Below are positions 36,772-45,857 of a stretch of 64,000 nt of DNA, piece by piece (within the stretch, counting starts at the first letter, position 1; each line of letters starts with the position of its first letter). Source of the stretch: Moraxella osloensis (GTDB lineage: Bacteria; Pseudomonadota; Gammaproteobacteria; Pseudomonadales; Moraxellaceae); the NCBI RefSeq assembly GCF_001553955.1, contig NZ_CP014234.1:1302001-1366000 (forward strand), read 5' to 3'. The translations under genes were made by a program, and so were the position numbers. The notes under the pieces are model-generated. The model was not told the DNA's origin. It worked only from the letters and a program-made list of their open reading frames with translations, and made no database searches.

Positions 36772-38439
36772 TTAACCCTTGTTGGCGACATGATGCAGCC
36801 AGCGCTGAATCATCACATCGAGCGCTTCAGGCTTATAGGGCTTGGTACAGTAATCTTGCATACCCGCGTTAAGATATACTTCTTTATCCCCATGCATGGC
36901 GTGTGCCGTCACGGCAATGATAGGCGGCAACTGATTGAACGATTGTTTGAGCATCTTGGTGGCTTCCACCCCATCCATGATGGGCATTTGATGATCCATC
37001 AAAATGATGTGATATTTGCTAGGGTCAGCCTTATAAAAATTGACGGCCTCTAACCCATCTTTGGCTCGGGTGACTTCATAGCCATATTTTTTTAGGCTTT
37101 TGACCGCGACCATGGCATTTAGCTCATTGTCTTCTGCTAGCAGAACATGGGCAGGCAGACGTTCTAGCGGTTGTATTGCGGTTTCATCATGACTTTGGTG
37201 CCACTGCTGATAGCTGATTTCATCAGTTGCTATCATTGGTAGAGATAGGGTAAAGGTCGAGCCTTTATTTTTTTCACTGGTTACCTTAATCGTGCCGCCC
37301 ATCCTTTCTGCCAACGCTTTGCACACAGATAGCCCCAGCCCTGTACCACCATATACACGATGGGTAAACTTATCAGCTTGATTATACGCATCAAAAATCA
37401 CCTCCAACGACTCAGGTTTGATGCCAACGCCCGTATCAATCACATTGAATTTAATTTGATGCTTATCACAGCCTTTCATTGCTTGAATGGTCACTTTACC
37501 CTGCTTTGGGGTAAATTTGATGGCGTTATTGACTAGATTCATTAAAATCTGTCGCACCCGCACAGGATCGGTGTTGACATATTTGGGCAAGTTATCAGGG
37601 TAATCGAAGGTTAGTGCCACGCTGTTGTCTTTTGCAGCGGCTAAAAAGCATTGATACACGTCTTGGCATAGCTGTGCTAAATCAACCGGGATACTCTCAA
37701 AACGTATCTTACCTGATTCTACTTTGGATAAATCCAAAATATCATTGACGATGGTCAGCAGATGCTCATTGGATGTTTTAATCGATTTGATATAGTGTTG
37801 CTGCTGCGTATCAAGCGGTGTCTGCTCAAGTAATTCAAGCATGCCCATGATACCATTCATCGGCGTGCGAATTTCATGGCTCATATTGGCCAAAAATGCG
37901 GTTTTTACCTCATCGGCGCGCTCAGCTTGGTAACGCTGCTGACGTAATTTTAAGGTATCACTCACCAGCGCTGCCAAATCCGCTAGCACGCGTTGTTGAC
38001 TGGCATCAAAATCTTGATGCGGCTGGTCGTCAATCACACACAGCGTGCCCAAAGCAAATTCCCTACCTTGACTGTCGTGAACCACGATGGGTGCACCAGC
38101 ATAAAACCGAATATAAGGATAACCGGTAACCAAAGGGTTGTTTTTAAATCGTGCATCTTGGTGAGTATCGAGCGTGACAAAGGTGTCGTTTTGTGTAATG
38201 GTGTAATTGCAAAAAGCAACATCACGGCTGGTTGAGTGCGCTTCTAGCCCAATTCTTGATTTAAAGAACTGGATATCAGCATCCAAAAAAGTGATAGCGA
38301 CAATCTTAGTCCCAAAAAACGCCTTAGCCAAAGCACTAATACGCTCAAATTCGGCTTCTTTATTTGTTTGGATGATATGGTACTCATCCAATACCGCTAG
38401 GCGCTGTTTTTCATTGCTTGCTATAGGATATGATATCAT
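36772..38439 (-). CDS. GAF-domain hybrid histidine kinase with C-terminal receiver
   Basis: This 555-residue cytoplasmic signalling protein has no membrane segment. An N-terminal GAF domain (residues ~1-165, with GAPIVVHDSQGREFALGTLCVID) is followed by a HisKA domain, with the phospho-accepting His in FLANMSHEIRTPMNGIMG near residue 188. A HATPase domain comes next (NLVNNAIKFTPKQGKV, DTGVGIKPE, GGTGLGLSVCKALAERMGG). The C-terminal receiver has the Asp in IILMDHQMPIMDG near 479 and a conserved Lys (CTKPYKPE). The sensory cue is unknown. No response-regulator gene is adjacent, so signalling probably ends in its own receiver or passes to an unlinked phosphotransfer protein. Confidence 0.93.
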   Translation of the reverse strand: MISYPIASNEKQRLAVLDEYHIIQTNKEAEFERISALAKAFFGTKIVAITFLDADIQFFKSRIGLEAHSTSRDVAFCNYTITQNDTFVTLDTHQDARFKNNPLVTGYPYIRFYAGAPIVVHDSQGREFALGTLCVIDDQPHQDFDASQQRVLADLAALVSDTLKLRQQRYQAERADEVKTAFLANMSHEIRTPMNGIMGMLELLEQTPLDTQQQHYIKSIKTSNEHLLTIVNDILDLSKVESGKIRFESIPVDLAQLCQDVYQCFLAAAKDNSVALTFDYPDNLPKYVNTDPVRVRQILMNLVNNAIKFTPKQGKVTIQAMKGCDKHQIKFNVIDTGVGIKPESLEVIFDAYNQADKFTHRVYGGTGLGLSVCKALAERMGGTIKVTSEKNKGSTFTLSLPMIATDEISYQQWHQSHDETAIQPLERLPAHVLLAEDNELNAMVAVKSLKKYGYEVTRAKDGLEAVNFYKADPSKYHIILMDHQMPIMDGVEATKMLKQSFNQLPPIIAVTAHAMHGDKEVYLNAGMQDYCTKPYKPEALDVMIQRWLHHVANKG

Positions 38440-38484
38440 CTCATTAACACCGTCCTACTACGTGATAAAAATTAAACGCTGAGG

Positions 38485-39285
38485 TTATTTTAACGCTTCA
38501 GCCACCAACATCATGCCCACCACTGAGGTCACGGCAACGGCTGACCCATAGCCGCCACAATGCAGACCACCTGCTTGACAGGACTTATCAACAATCGGCG
38601 GCTGTGATGAAAATACACAACGAATACCAAATTTTTCTTTCATCGCACGATTGATACCATAATCTTGGCGAAGTCGCTGTCTGACTTTAGCCAGTAGCGG
38701 ATCTTGGTAAGTATCCTTAAGATCTGCCACCTGAATTTGGGTCGGATCCGTCTTGCCACCTGCGCCGCCTGCCATAATTAATTTTAATTTATTGAATCGG
38801 CAATGCAAGGCAAGCGCAAGCTTGGCATTCATATCATCGACACAGTCTAATACCACAAGCTGTTTACCTGATTGTTTAAGCTGTGATTGCAAAGCACGAT
38901 TAGGTATTAATAATTGTACGTTATCTTTGCTCAAAAAATCGTCAATCAAATGCAATTTAATATGCGGATTGATTTCTTTGATACGTTCTGCCATGGCTTC
39001 AATTTTGCTTTTACCAAAATTGCTATCGGTAGCAGGTAATTGTCGATTAACATTGGAAGCTACTAGCACATCCATGTCAATTAATGTCATCTCGCCCACA
39101 CCTGTACGAGCCAGCCCCTCAGCTGCCCATGAGCCCACCCCGCCCACGCCCACCACATACGCATGCAAATTCTCAAACTTACTAAATTGCGCGGCACCGT
39201 ACAGTTTTTGGGTGCCGGCAAAACGGCGTTGGTATTGCGCGTCAGTTAATGTCATATCAGGCGTCATCTCAGCTGTCATTGTCAT
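38485..39285 (-). CDS. tcdA: tRNA threonylcarbamoyladenosine dehydratase TcdA
   Basis: TcdA (YgdL/CsdL) is an E1-like ATP-dependent enzyme that cyclises t6A37 in tRNA to ct6A. The 266-residue product has the ThiF/E1 nucleotide-binding motif VVGVGGVGSWAAEGLARTGVGEMTLIDMDVL near residues 46-76, then VNRQLPATDSNFGKSKIEAMAERI, CVDDMNAKLAL and the C-terminal GGLHCGGYGSAVAVTSVVGM. The length is normal. It starts 9 bp after the convergently spaced tatD gene on the same strand, so the two may share a transcript. Confidence 0.94.
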   Translation of the reverse strand: MTMTAEMTPDMTLTDAQYQRRFAGTQKLYGAAQFSKFENLHAYVVGVGGVGSWAAEGLARTGVGEMTLIDMDVLVASNVNRQLPATDSNFGKSKIEAMAERIKEINPHIKLHLIDDFLSKDNVQLLIPNRALQSQLKQSGKQLVVLDCVDDMNAKLALALHCRFNKLKLIMAGGAGGKTDPTQIQVADLKDTYQDPLLAKVRQRLRQDYGINRAMKEKFGIRCVFSSQPPIVDKSCQAGGLHCGGYGSAVAVTSVVGMMLVAEALK

Positions 39286-39293
39286 GGTTTATC

Positions 39294-40208
39294 TTAATCT
39301 TGGTCAGGGTTTATGTTAAATTTGTTTGGGATGGGATACTCCCAGCTCACTTGCAGCGCAGCGCAGCTATTTTGCCACAGTTGCTTGGCGAGCCGTGATT
39401 GATCTTTTTTTAATAAATCTGATAACGCTGTCAGCACATACGGCAGATTGGCAGGTACATTGCGCCTACCGTGCGTCTCATGACAGGGCAGCGGCGTAAA
39501 GTCTGGGCAGTCCGTCTCAATCACAATAGCCTCAAGCCCGACGGTTTTGACAAGCTCTGTAAGGGTATGGCGCAGTTTTTTGGCATTTGGATTGGTCACT
39601 TGCCCGGTGATACCGATTTTAAAGCCCAGATTGACCAGCGCTTTGGCTTCTTGGATGCCGCCACTAAAACTATGGGCAATCCCCCCTTGGGTGAATTTTT
39701 GTGCTTTTAACATCTTAATCACATCGCCATGTGCGCGGCGAATATGTAGCAGCGCTGGCAGTTGATAGTGTTTTGCCAATTCAAGCTGCTGACCAAAAAA
39801 ATCTTGCTGCCTAGCGTAATTCTTCGCAGTTTTCATCGGCGCAGTGAAAGTATCAAGCCCAATTTCCCCAATCGCAATGGGTGAATATTGCTCAATATAC
39901 TGCTCTAGCCGCTGCAAATCGCTGTCTTTATGCTCAGTAATATAAAAAGGATGCAAACCAAAGGCTAAATGCGCCAAAGGTGTGGCTTTGCCTTGCTGCC
40001 CATAGCCTTGCATTTGCTGTTGGCACGCCACCATTTGTGCAAAATACTTTGCTAAAAAACCTATCAAAACCAAATGATGAACGCCATTATGCCATGCCAA
40101 TTGTGATTGGATTTCGCGGTCATGATCGAAGCTATCCACATCAAAATGGGTATGCGTATCAATTAATGGCGAATCAAACGGGAGAGCGTTATCATTTATC
40201 ATAGTCAT
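39294..40208 (-). CDS. TatD-family metal-dependent hydrolase
   Basis: A 304-residue TIM-barrel hydrolase of the TatD deoxyribonuclease family. Metal-ligand motifs are IDTHTHFDVDSFDHD near residue 17, IGEIGLDTF near 112, LPALLHIRRAHGDVI near 148, and VIETDCPDFTPLPCHETHGRRNVPANLPYV near 233-260. It resembles the YjjV/YcfH/TatD subgroup; the exact ortholog cannot be fixed. The stop is 8 bp from the start of tcdA. Confidence 0.92.
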   Translation of the reverse strand: MTMINDNALPFDSPLIDTHTHFDVDSFDHDREIQSQLAWHNGVHHLVLIGFLAKYFAQMVACQQQMQGYGQQGKATPLAHLAFGLHPFYITEHKDSDLQRLEQYIEQYSPIAIGEIGLDTFTAPMKTAKNYARQQDFFGQQLELAKHYQLPALLHIRRAHGDVIKMLKAQKFTQGGIAHSFSGGIQEAKALVNLGFKIGITGQVTNPNAKKLRHTLTELVKTVGLEAIVIETDCPDFTPLPCHETHGRRNVPANLPYVLTALSDLLKKDQSRLAKQLWQNSCAALQVSWEYPIPNKFNINPDQD

Positions 40209-40340
40209 ATCATTTCAACTACTGTGGTTTGACAATGCCGTTTAACTCGCTGTAAGGCACCGTCAATTGCAGTGCAGCCCATGAACATCATCTATTTAAC
40301 CTTTATTTGTTATTTGCCCATAACATAAAAATTTTAGCCA

Positions 40341-40562
40341 TTGTTTAAGTTATGGTTATTAGGCTCAGTATTTTTATTGACAGGCTGCTCAACTGTATTT
40401 TTAGCGGATAGACTGTTACGGCAATCGGCTACTTTATCAGCCCTTAGACTACTGCGTCTAGGTAGCAACAATAAAGCTGTCGCAGCAACCGTTAGTTTAA
40501 TCACCCTCGATATGCTCATATCTTTCCTCGCCTTACCTTGGTTTTTAAGCCTTAGTCTTTAA
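40341..40562 (+). CDS. Possible small lipoprotein with TTG start
   Basis: The frame begins with TTG and reads MFKLWLLGSVFLLTGCSTVF, a textbook lipoprotein signal peptide with lipobox LLTGC. A basic segment and a second hydrophobic stretch (LDMLISFLALPWFLSLSL) end the 73-residue product. An in-frame TAG lies just upstream and no ATG is available, so TTG would be the only start. No ribosome binding site is visible. The clear signal peptide argues for a real gene; the missing start features argue against. It could also be a fragment. Confidence 0.35.
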   Translation: MFKLWLLGSVFLLTGCSTVFLADRLLRQSATLSALRLLRLGSNNKAVAATVSLITLDMLISFLALPWFLSLSL

Positions 40563-40592
40563 CAGTATTGCAGTTTTTAACAGTAATGCCAT

Positions 40593-40640
40593 AAAAAAAC
40601 CCATCAGTCGATACCGGTTTAATGGCGGACTAATGGGCTG
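40593..40640 (-). terminator. Terminator of the 81-residue protein gene
   Basis: CCCATCAGTC and GGACTAATGGG form a long stem (one mismatch). On the reverse strand it is followed by seven T residues. It ends the transcript of the gene at 40692-40937. Confidence 0.75.
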
Positions 40641-40691
40641 TTTTCAAATGCCGTTAAATAATAACGTGACTTAATAAGTAGGGGATAATTA

Positions 40692-40937
40692 TTAGAATTT
40701 TTTACCCAATACTTTAGCAGCCAGCTCTTTACCCATGGTAAATACGGTAGGCTTAGTGGCAGTTGAATCTGCAGCGTCATTGTCATTATCAGCAGGTACA
40801 GGGTTATTCGCTTTGCTTCCAGCCTTATTTTCAATGGTTGGCTGGGTTTTGTTACGACCTTTTAACATATAATAAGCGGCACCAAGTACGCCAAGTTTAA
40901 TAAGGTTTGATTTGTTTACACCATTAGGAAATTGCAT
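40692..40937 (-). CDS. Small hypothetical protein
   Basis: This 81-residue product reads MQFPNGVNKSNLIKLGVLGAAYYMLKGRNK and continues into an Asn/Asp/Ala/Thr-rich linker and a short C-terminal helix (FTMGKELAAKVLGKKF). A weakly hydrophobic segment near residues 12-25 might contact the membrane. No family is recognised. I use the ATG at 40937 because GAGGA lies 6 nt upstream; the frame extends farther upstream without support. It has its own terminator, suggesting a single-gene transcript. Confidence 0.7.
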   Translation of the reverse strand: MQFPNGVNKSNLIKLGVLGAAYYMLKGRNKTQPTIENKAGSKANNPVPADNDNDAADSTATKPTVFTMGKELAAKVLGKKF

Positions 40938-41125
40938 AGTATCCTCACGTCTTGTTTTGGTTGTTAGAAAATTTAAATTACTGGTATTAAAAGTAGTAAT
41001 AACTGCTAATAAATACATTTTAACCAAAATTTAAGCTTTTTACTAAAGTAATTAGGTTACCAATATTTATTATTTGCCATCATTGGGTTATCGTTTGGTA
41101 AATTGGGTAAAATCCTTTTACGGTT

Positions 41126-41152
41126 GAAAATAAGCTGACAGGGTTTGTCAGC
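41126..41152 (-). terminator. Hairpin downstream of prfC
   Basis: AAGCTGACA and TGTCAGCTT form a 9-bp stem with a 5-nt loop. The reverse strand continues with ATTTTC, a modest T-run. It lies ~55 bp after the prfC stop. Confidence 0.6.
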
Positions 41153-41205
41153 TTTTCTGCGGTTATGGTGATGAATGTATCAATGTATCAATGCTCATCA
41201 CGTTA

Positions 41206-42786
41206 TCAATGCTCACGGGTGGCGCTAAAGGTAATTTCTGGATAACGCTCTTGCATCAATTTAAGATTAACCCGGCTTGGGGCAAGATAGGTCAAATAAC
41301 CACCGCCATCGACAGATAACTGGTCGTGGGCTTTTTTCTTAAACTTCTCAAACGCCACTTTATCATCACAATGCACCCAGCGTACTGTCGCAATCGACAC
41401 TGGCTCAAAGGTACATTGCACTTTATATTCTTCAAGCAGCCGATGCGCGACCACTTCGAACTGTAGTACCCCTACCGCGCCCAAAATCAAATCATTGTTG
41501 ATTTGCGGCATAAATACTTGGGTGGCGCCTTCTTCTGATAGCTGCTGTAGACCTTTTTGCAGTTGTTTGGATTTTAGTGGGTCTTTGAGTACCACACGGC
41601 GAAACAATTCTGGCGCAAAGTGGGGAATACCTGTGAAGTTTAAGGTTTCGCCTTCGGTAAAGCTATCGCCAATTTGGATGGTGCCGTGATTATGTAAGCC
41701 GATGATATCGCCCGAATACGCTTCTTCTAGCGCTTCGCGGTCACCTGCCAAAAAGGTCAAGGCATCTGAAATGCGTACTTCTTTGCCCAAGCGCACATGT
41801 TTCATTTTCATGCCTTTTTCGTACTTGCCTGAACACACCCGCATAAAGGCAATACGGTCACGGTGTTTTGGGTCCATGTTAGCTTGAATTTTAAAGACAA
41901 AGCCGGAGAATTTTTCTTCATCGGCTTTGACAGTGCGTTCGACGGTGTCATGGTCTTTAGGCGCTGGGGCGTATTGGGTGAGTACATCAAGCACCATGTT
42001 AATGCCAAAGTTACCCAACGCCGTACCAAACAGCACGGGCGTTTGTTTACCGGTCAAAAACTCATCAACATCCCAATCTTCATGTGCCATTTTTGCAAGC
42101 TCTAGGCTTTCTTCAAATTCACGGAAGGCAATTTCACCGATTCTCTCGCGGACATCTGGATAGTCATAGCCATCACGGCTCTCAATCTCGACAATCTCAG
42201 TACCATGACCTTTTTGATAAAAGTAAGTTTTATCTTCGCTGATGTTGTACACCCCAACAAAATGCTGACCTGTACCAATTGGCCACGTCATCGGCACACA
42301 TTGGATTTTAAGGACGTTTTCAATTTCATCAAGCAGTGATAACGGATCACGGATTTCGCGGTCAAGCTTGTTAACAAATGAGATAATCGGCGTGTCACGC
42401 ATCCGACATACTTCCATCAGCTTGATGGTTCGCTCTTCAACCCCTTTTGCCCCATCAATCACCATCAGTGCGCTGTCCACCGCGGTTAAGGTACGATAGG
42501 TATCTTCTGAAAAGTCGGCATGACCTGGGGTGTCTAGCAGATTGACCATGTTGTCAGCATAGGGAAACTGCATCACTGAGGTGGTAATCGAGATACCACG
42601 CTCTTGCTCCATGCTCATCCAGTCAGATGTCGCGTGTTTGTCGGTTTTGCGTGATTTGACTTCACCTGCGCGCTGAATTGCTTGCCCCCACAGCAGTAAT
42701 TTTTCGGTCATGGTGGTTTTACCGGCATCGGGGTGCGAGATAATAGCAAAAGTGCGGCGTTTAGCGATTTCAGAATGTAGTGACAT
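41206..42786 (-). CDS. prfC: Peptide chain release factor 3
   Basis: RF3 is the translational GTPase that removes RF1 and RF2 from ribosomes after peptide release. The 526-residue product has G1 [18 protein letters not shown] near residues 18-35, the switch region [15 protein letters not shown]3 [18 protein letters not shown] near 84-101, and G4 FVNKLDRE near 139. Domain II contains [29 protein letters not shown]. The C-terminal part [17 protein letters not shown] is typical of RF3. The length matches E. coli RF3 (529). Confidence 0.97.
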   Translation of the reverse strand: MSLHSEIAKRRTFAIISHPDAGKTTMTEKLLLWGQAIQRAGEVKSRKTDKHATSDWMSMEQERGISITTSVMQFPYADNMVNLLDTPGHADFSEDTYRTLTAVDSALMVIDGAKGVEERTIKLMEVCRMRDTPIISFVNKLDREIRDPLSLLDEIENVLKIQCVPMTWPIGTGQHFVGVYNISEDKTYFYQKGHGTEIVEIESRDGYDYPDVRERIGEIAFREFEESLELAKMAHEDWDVDEFLTGKQTPVLFGTALGNFGINMVLDVLTQYAPAPKDHDTVERTVKADEEKFSGFVFKIQANMDPKHRDRIAFMRVCSGKYEKGMKMKHVRLGKEVRISDALTFLAGDREALEEAYSGDIIGLHNHGTIQIGDSFTEGETLNFTGIPHFAPELFRRVVLKDPLKSKQLQKGLQQLSEEGATQVFMPQINNDLILGAVGVLQFEVVAHRLLEEYKVQCTFEPVSIATVRWVHCDDKVAFEKFKKKAHDQLSVDGGGYLTYLAPSRVNLKLMQERYPEITFSATREH

Positions 42787-43007
42787 AGTGTTTGACTTAT
42801 TTGACTTAAAAGTAGCGGGGCTTGATAACTGATAAAAGAAAGAATAAAAAAGATGGCATATTGTAGCCGATTTTACGTTTGATTGCGATTTTCATGGGTG
42901 ATTATTGCGCATCACGCACGCGATTTTGACAAAATTTTGTCATAAATCTAATACTTTAATCACTAAAATTGTGTTAGTTTTAGCTTATCTTTTTTTATCT
43001 TGTTAAG

Positions 43008-44165
43008 ATGTTATTTATGACCGCTGAACCCCTTGGCAACAATCCTGAACCCGCACTTGAAAATAAAAACAAAGTTTCGACCAGTGCTCATTTGAGCGAT
43101 TCTTTTTTGACCAACGATCGGCTACAGTGGTCAGATATGAAAAGTTTTTTGTTAGCGATTAGCAGTGTGATTGTTGTCTGGCTGCCTGTGCTATTGCTCC
43201 ACCTGACTTTAGTGCTTTTTGCCACCTTAATTACTTATGCGCTGATTCGCGGCATTGCTGGCTGGATTCATCGGCATGTCATTGCCTATATGCATAGCGC
43301 CTCGCGTCAGCAGCGTATGGGTAAAGTCGCAGAATGGTTTGCTATTGCCATTTTGGCGACCATAATTTCGCTTACTGTGTATGTATTTGGCGATTGGATT
43401 GCTGATAAAGCCAGTGTTGATGTCTTTAATAATCTTATCCGACAGATATTGGACATATTTGATCAGCTTCATACCCTACTACCCGCAAGTATCTCTCAGC
43501 ATCTACCCATTTCAGTCAGTTCATTTCAAGCTATGCTCATGAGTACTATCAAAAGTCATGCGCCACAACTACAGCTAGTGGGTATTCATACGTTACGCGG
43601 GCTTGGTTATGTGCTAGCGGGCGTTGTGATTGGTTGTATTGTGGCACTGCAAGTACCTGTGAATAGCGCAGCGCATAAAACCCCATTTACCCAGCATTTG
43701 CGCCAAAAATTTGATGAACTTATCATGGGGTTTAATGATGTATTTTTTGCGCAAGTCAAAATCTCTAGTATCAATACCATCTTAACTTCGGTGTTTTTGC
43801 TAGGCATATTACCGCTACTCGGTCATCCGCTACCGATGGCTTGGACCGTTGTGCTTATCACCTTTTGTGCAGGGCTATTCCCTGTCGTTGGTAATTTGGT
43901 CTCAAACGTTGTTATCGTCTTGCTTAGCCTGACTCACGGGCTTGGCATCAGCATTTTATCGCTTGTGTGGTTGGTGAGCATTCATAAACTTGAATACTTT
44001 TTAAATGCGCAAATCATTGGTCACAAAATCCGAGCCTCTGCTTGGGAATTGTTGTTATTTATTTTGGTGCTTGAAGCGACGTTTGGGTTGGCGGGACTTA
44101 TCAGTGCGCCAGTAATTTATGCCCAAATCAAACGCATTTTGGCAGATAGGGGCTGGGTTATATAA
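43008..44165 (+). CDS. AI-2E family transporter (PerM/YdiK-like permease)
   Basis: This 385-residue membrane protein has about eight helices in the typical pairing and the C-terminal family motif LEYFLNAQIIGHKIRASAWELLLFILVLEATFGLAGLISAPVIYAQIK near residues 320-372. A ~45-residue hydrophilic N-terminus precedes the first helices. Members were named after autoinducer-2 export (TqsA) but many transport other small molecules or ions; the substrate here is unknown. It lies alone, divergent from prfC. Confidence 0.85.
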   Translation: MLFMTAEPLGNNPEPALENKNKVSTSAHLSDSFLTNDRLQWSDMKSFLLAISSVIVVWLPVLLLHLTLVLFATLITYALIRGIAGWIHRHVIAYMHSASRQQRMGKVAEWFAIAILATIISLTVYVFGDWIADKASVDVFNNLIRQILDIFDQLHTLLPASISQHLPISVSSFQAMLMSTIKSHAPQLQLVGIHTLRGLGYVLAGVVIGCIVALQVPVNSAAHKTPFTQHLRQKFDELIMGFNDVFFAQVKISSINTILTSVFLLGILPLLGHPLPMAWTVVLITFCAGLFPVVGNLVSNVVIVLLSLTHGLGISILSLVWLVSIHKLEYFLNAQIIGHKIRASAWELLLFILVLEATFGLAGLISAPVIYAQIKRILADRGWVI

Positions 44166-44513
44166 ACGCCCCTACTGGCTACAGGACTCTTTAACAAATA
44201 ATTTGCCCGATAAATTGAATTTTTAAATCTTATCGCCATTAATAACAGAACACGGCTTTATTGTTACAGTGTTGTATGGTTGAATGATTAAAAATGTGTT
44301 TTAAAGTCTATAACTGCCAAATTTTTAATGATTGATGTTACAATTTACATTAACACTTTTTGGCGTATTTTGAGGTTTAACCAAAATTTGAAAGATTTTC
44401 ACGGTAATGATAGTGAAAAATCCTAGCAATTTTTAATTTCTAGCAATTTTTAATTTATTGTGCCAAAAAAGCGATTTGCCAATCCATTCATTGATTCATA
44501 AGGAATTTTAGCG
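44166..44513. other. Intergenic region upstream of slyD
   Basis: These 348 bp contain no gene. A 17-bp unit CTAGCAATTTTTAATTT is duplicated in tandem at 44423-44439 and 44440-44456, shortly before the slyD ribosome binding site (AAGGAA at about 44501). Confidence 0.6.
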
Positions 44514-45002
44514 ATGTCTACTATCAATAATAACAACGTTGTACATTTTCATTACACCTTAAAAGACGACGAAGGTAACGTCATTGACCAATCACCAGAA
44601 GGTCAACCTTTAGCGTATTTACATGGCCATCAAAACATTATCCCTGGTCTTGAATCACAATTAGCGGGCAAATCAGTGGGTGACAAATTTACTGCAAGCA
44701 TTGAACCTGCAGACGCCTATGGCGAATTTGATGATGCGGCAGTACAAGAAGTCCCACGCGAAAACTTCCAAGGTGTCGAAGATATCCAACCAGGTATGCA
44801 GTTCCAATCGCAAACTGAAGACGGTCATGTGATGTTAGTCACTGTGAAAGATGTACAAGAGGACAAAGTGATTGTTGATGCTAACCATCCTTTAGCGGGC
44901 AAAAAACTTCATTTCGATGTAGAAGTAGCAAGCATTCGTGATGCATCAGATGAAGAGTTGCAACACGGTCATGTACACGGTGCAGGCGGTCATCACCACT
45001 AA
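44514..45002 (+). CDS. slyD: FKBP-type peptidyl-prolyl isomerase SlyD
   Basis: SlyD is a cytoplasmic prolyl isomerase and chaperone that can also bind nickel. The 162-residue product has the split FKBP domain (VVHFHYTLKDDEGNVIDQSPEGQPLAYLHGHQNIIPGLESQLAG and the end HFDVEVASIRDASDEEL), with the inserted IF chaperone domain between them (EVPRENFQGVEDIQPGMQF...VDANHPLAGKKL). A short His-rich tail (HGHVHGAGGHHH) could bind metal. The tail is much shorter than in E. coli SlyD. AAGGAA precedes the ATG. Confidence 0.95.
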   Translation: MSTINNNNVVHFHYTLKDDEGNVIDQSPEGQPLAYLHGHQNIIPGLESQLAGKSVGDKFTASIEPADAYGEFDDAAVQEVPRENFQGVEDIQPGMQFQSQTEDGHVMLVTVKDVQEDKVIVDANHPLAGKKLHFDVEVASIRDASDEELQHGHVHGAGGHHH

Positions 45003-45041
45003 GTCACCCTTAAAGCTCAGCAAGCTTAGACAGATTAAATG

Positions 45042-45070
45042 GAAGGCTATATTTATAGCCTTCTTTTTTT
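45042..45070 (+). terminator. Rho-independent terminator of slyD
   Basis: GAAGGCTA pairs with TAGCCTTC across a 6-nt loop and is followed by seven T residues. Confidence 0.9.
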
Positions 45071-45315
45071 GTGCAAAATTTTATCCTATGAAATAATTTT
45101 ACGGGATGTAAGAAACGCTTGATATTATTTACAAAATCATTGATTTAGTTACGTTTTTTGATGCTTTACTACAGTTTTTACCACACACCCTGCGCTAAAT
45201 TTTGGCATACTAGCTGTATACCCAACAAACAACCTAAGAAACAATAAAGACGTATGATTGGGTATATATTTTTAGTTATATAACATTAAACTAATCACAA
45301 AAAAGGATACTACTC
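45071..45315. other. csbD upstream region
   Basis: No gene is seen. AT-rich DNA directly before csbD contains GTATATATTTT and TTATATAAC patches that could be promoter elements. A strong AAAGGA ribosome binding site lies at about 45301. Confidence 0.4.
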
Positions 45316-45525
45316 ATGAACGAGAATACAATTAAAGGTCAATGGGAACAAGTTAAAGGCGCTGTAAAAGAAACTTGGGGTGACTTAACTGATGATGAAA
45401 TCACCCAATTGGAAGGTAATCGCCAAAAGCTATCAGGTAAAATCCAAGAGCGTTATGGCCGCGCCGAAGATGTAGTAGAAAAAGAAATCGACGACTGGTC
45501 AACACGTCACAACTATCGTTTCTAG
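45316..45525 (+). CDS. CsbD-family small stress protein
   Basis: A 69-residue hydrophilic protein of the CsbD family: MNENTIKGQWEQVKGAVKETWGDLTDDEITQLEGNRQKLSGKIQERYGRAEDVVEKEIDDW. Members such as YjbJ are abundant, stress- or stationary-phase-induced small proteins without known activity. AAAGGA lies a few bases before the ATG, and an intrinsic terminator follows, so it is a single-gene unit. Confidence 0.93.
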   Translation: MNENTIKGQWEQVKGAVKETWGDLTDDEITQLEGNRQKLSGKIQERYGRAEDVVEKEIDDWSTRHNYRF

Positions 45526-45550
45526 AATAGATTAACCCCTCCTCCAAAGT

Positions 45551-45583
45551 AAAAAAGCCATATCAGATGATATGGCTTTTTTA
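45551..45583. terminator. Rho-independent terminator after csbD
   Basis: AAAAAAGCCATATCA pairs with TGATATGGCTTTTTT around a very short loop. The symmetric A and T tracts allow action on both strands. Confidence 0.88.
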
Positions 45584-45857
45584 CCTGCTATCCTAGCATC
45601 ACTGACCTCATCCTTAAGGTCCTTACTAACTGGTAGTGAATTTCTTGACTTATCCTAAGTCTCACTCCACGTGTTTATCAAGCATCATTCCTTAATACTA
45701 TGATAAACCATTCCTTTATTGGCAATTCTGTCCCTATCTCAATCCTTGAGAACCATCCCTGTGCCGTTGAATGTATTATTACAAAATTTACCATTCGGTA
45801 ACAGTGGTACAAACGTCAATGCATGTAAGCTTTTGCTTACACGCATTTTGCCATTAG
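45584..45857. other. Intergenic region between csbD and prc
   Basis: No gene is seen. A palindrome (TGTAAGC at 45824-45830, GCTTACA at 45835-45841, extended by GC-rich flanks) lies just downstream of the prc stop. It could be the 3' hairpin of the prc transcript, though no T-run follows on the reverse strand. Confidence 0.5.

Larger units (their letters stand above)
40209..40691. other. Intergenic region with one possible small lipoprotein gene and a terminator
   Basis: About 480 bp between tatD and the next small gene. The only candidate gene is a 73-codon TTG-started frame (40341-40562). A leftward terminator occupies 40593-40640. Otherwise I see no feature. Confidence 0.4.

Noticed and set aside
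45584-45857. Searched for a small gene or sRNA between csbD and prc
   Set aside because: Apart from the palindrome at 45824-45841 there is no start/ribosome-binding-site combination and no promoter-terminator pair.
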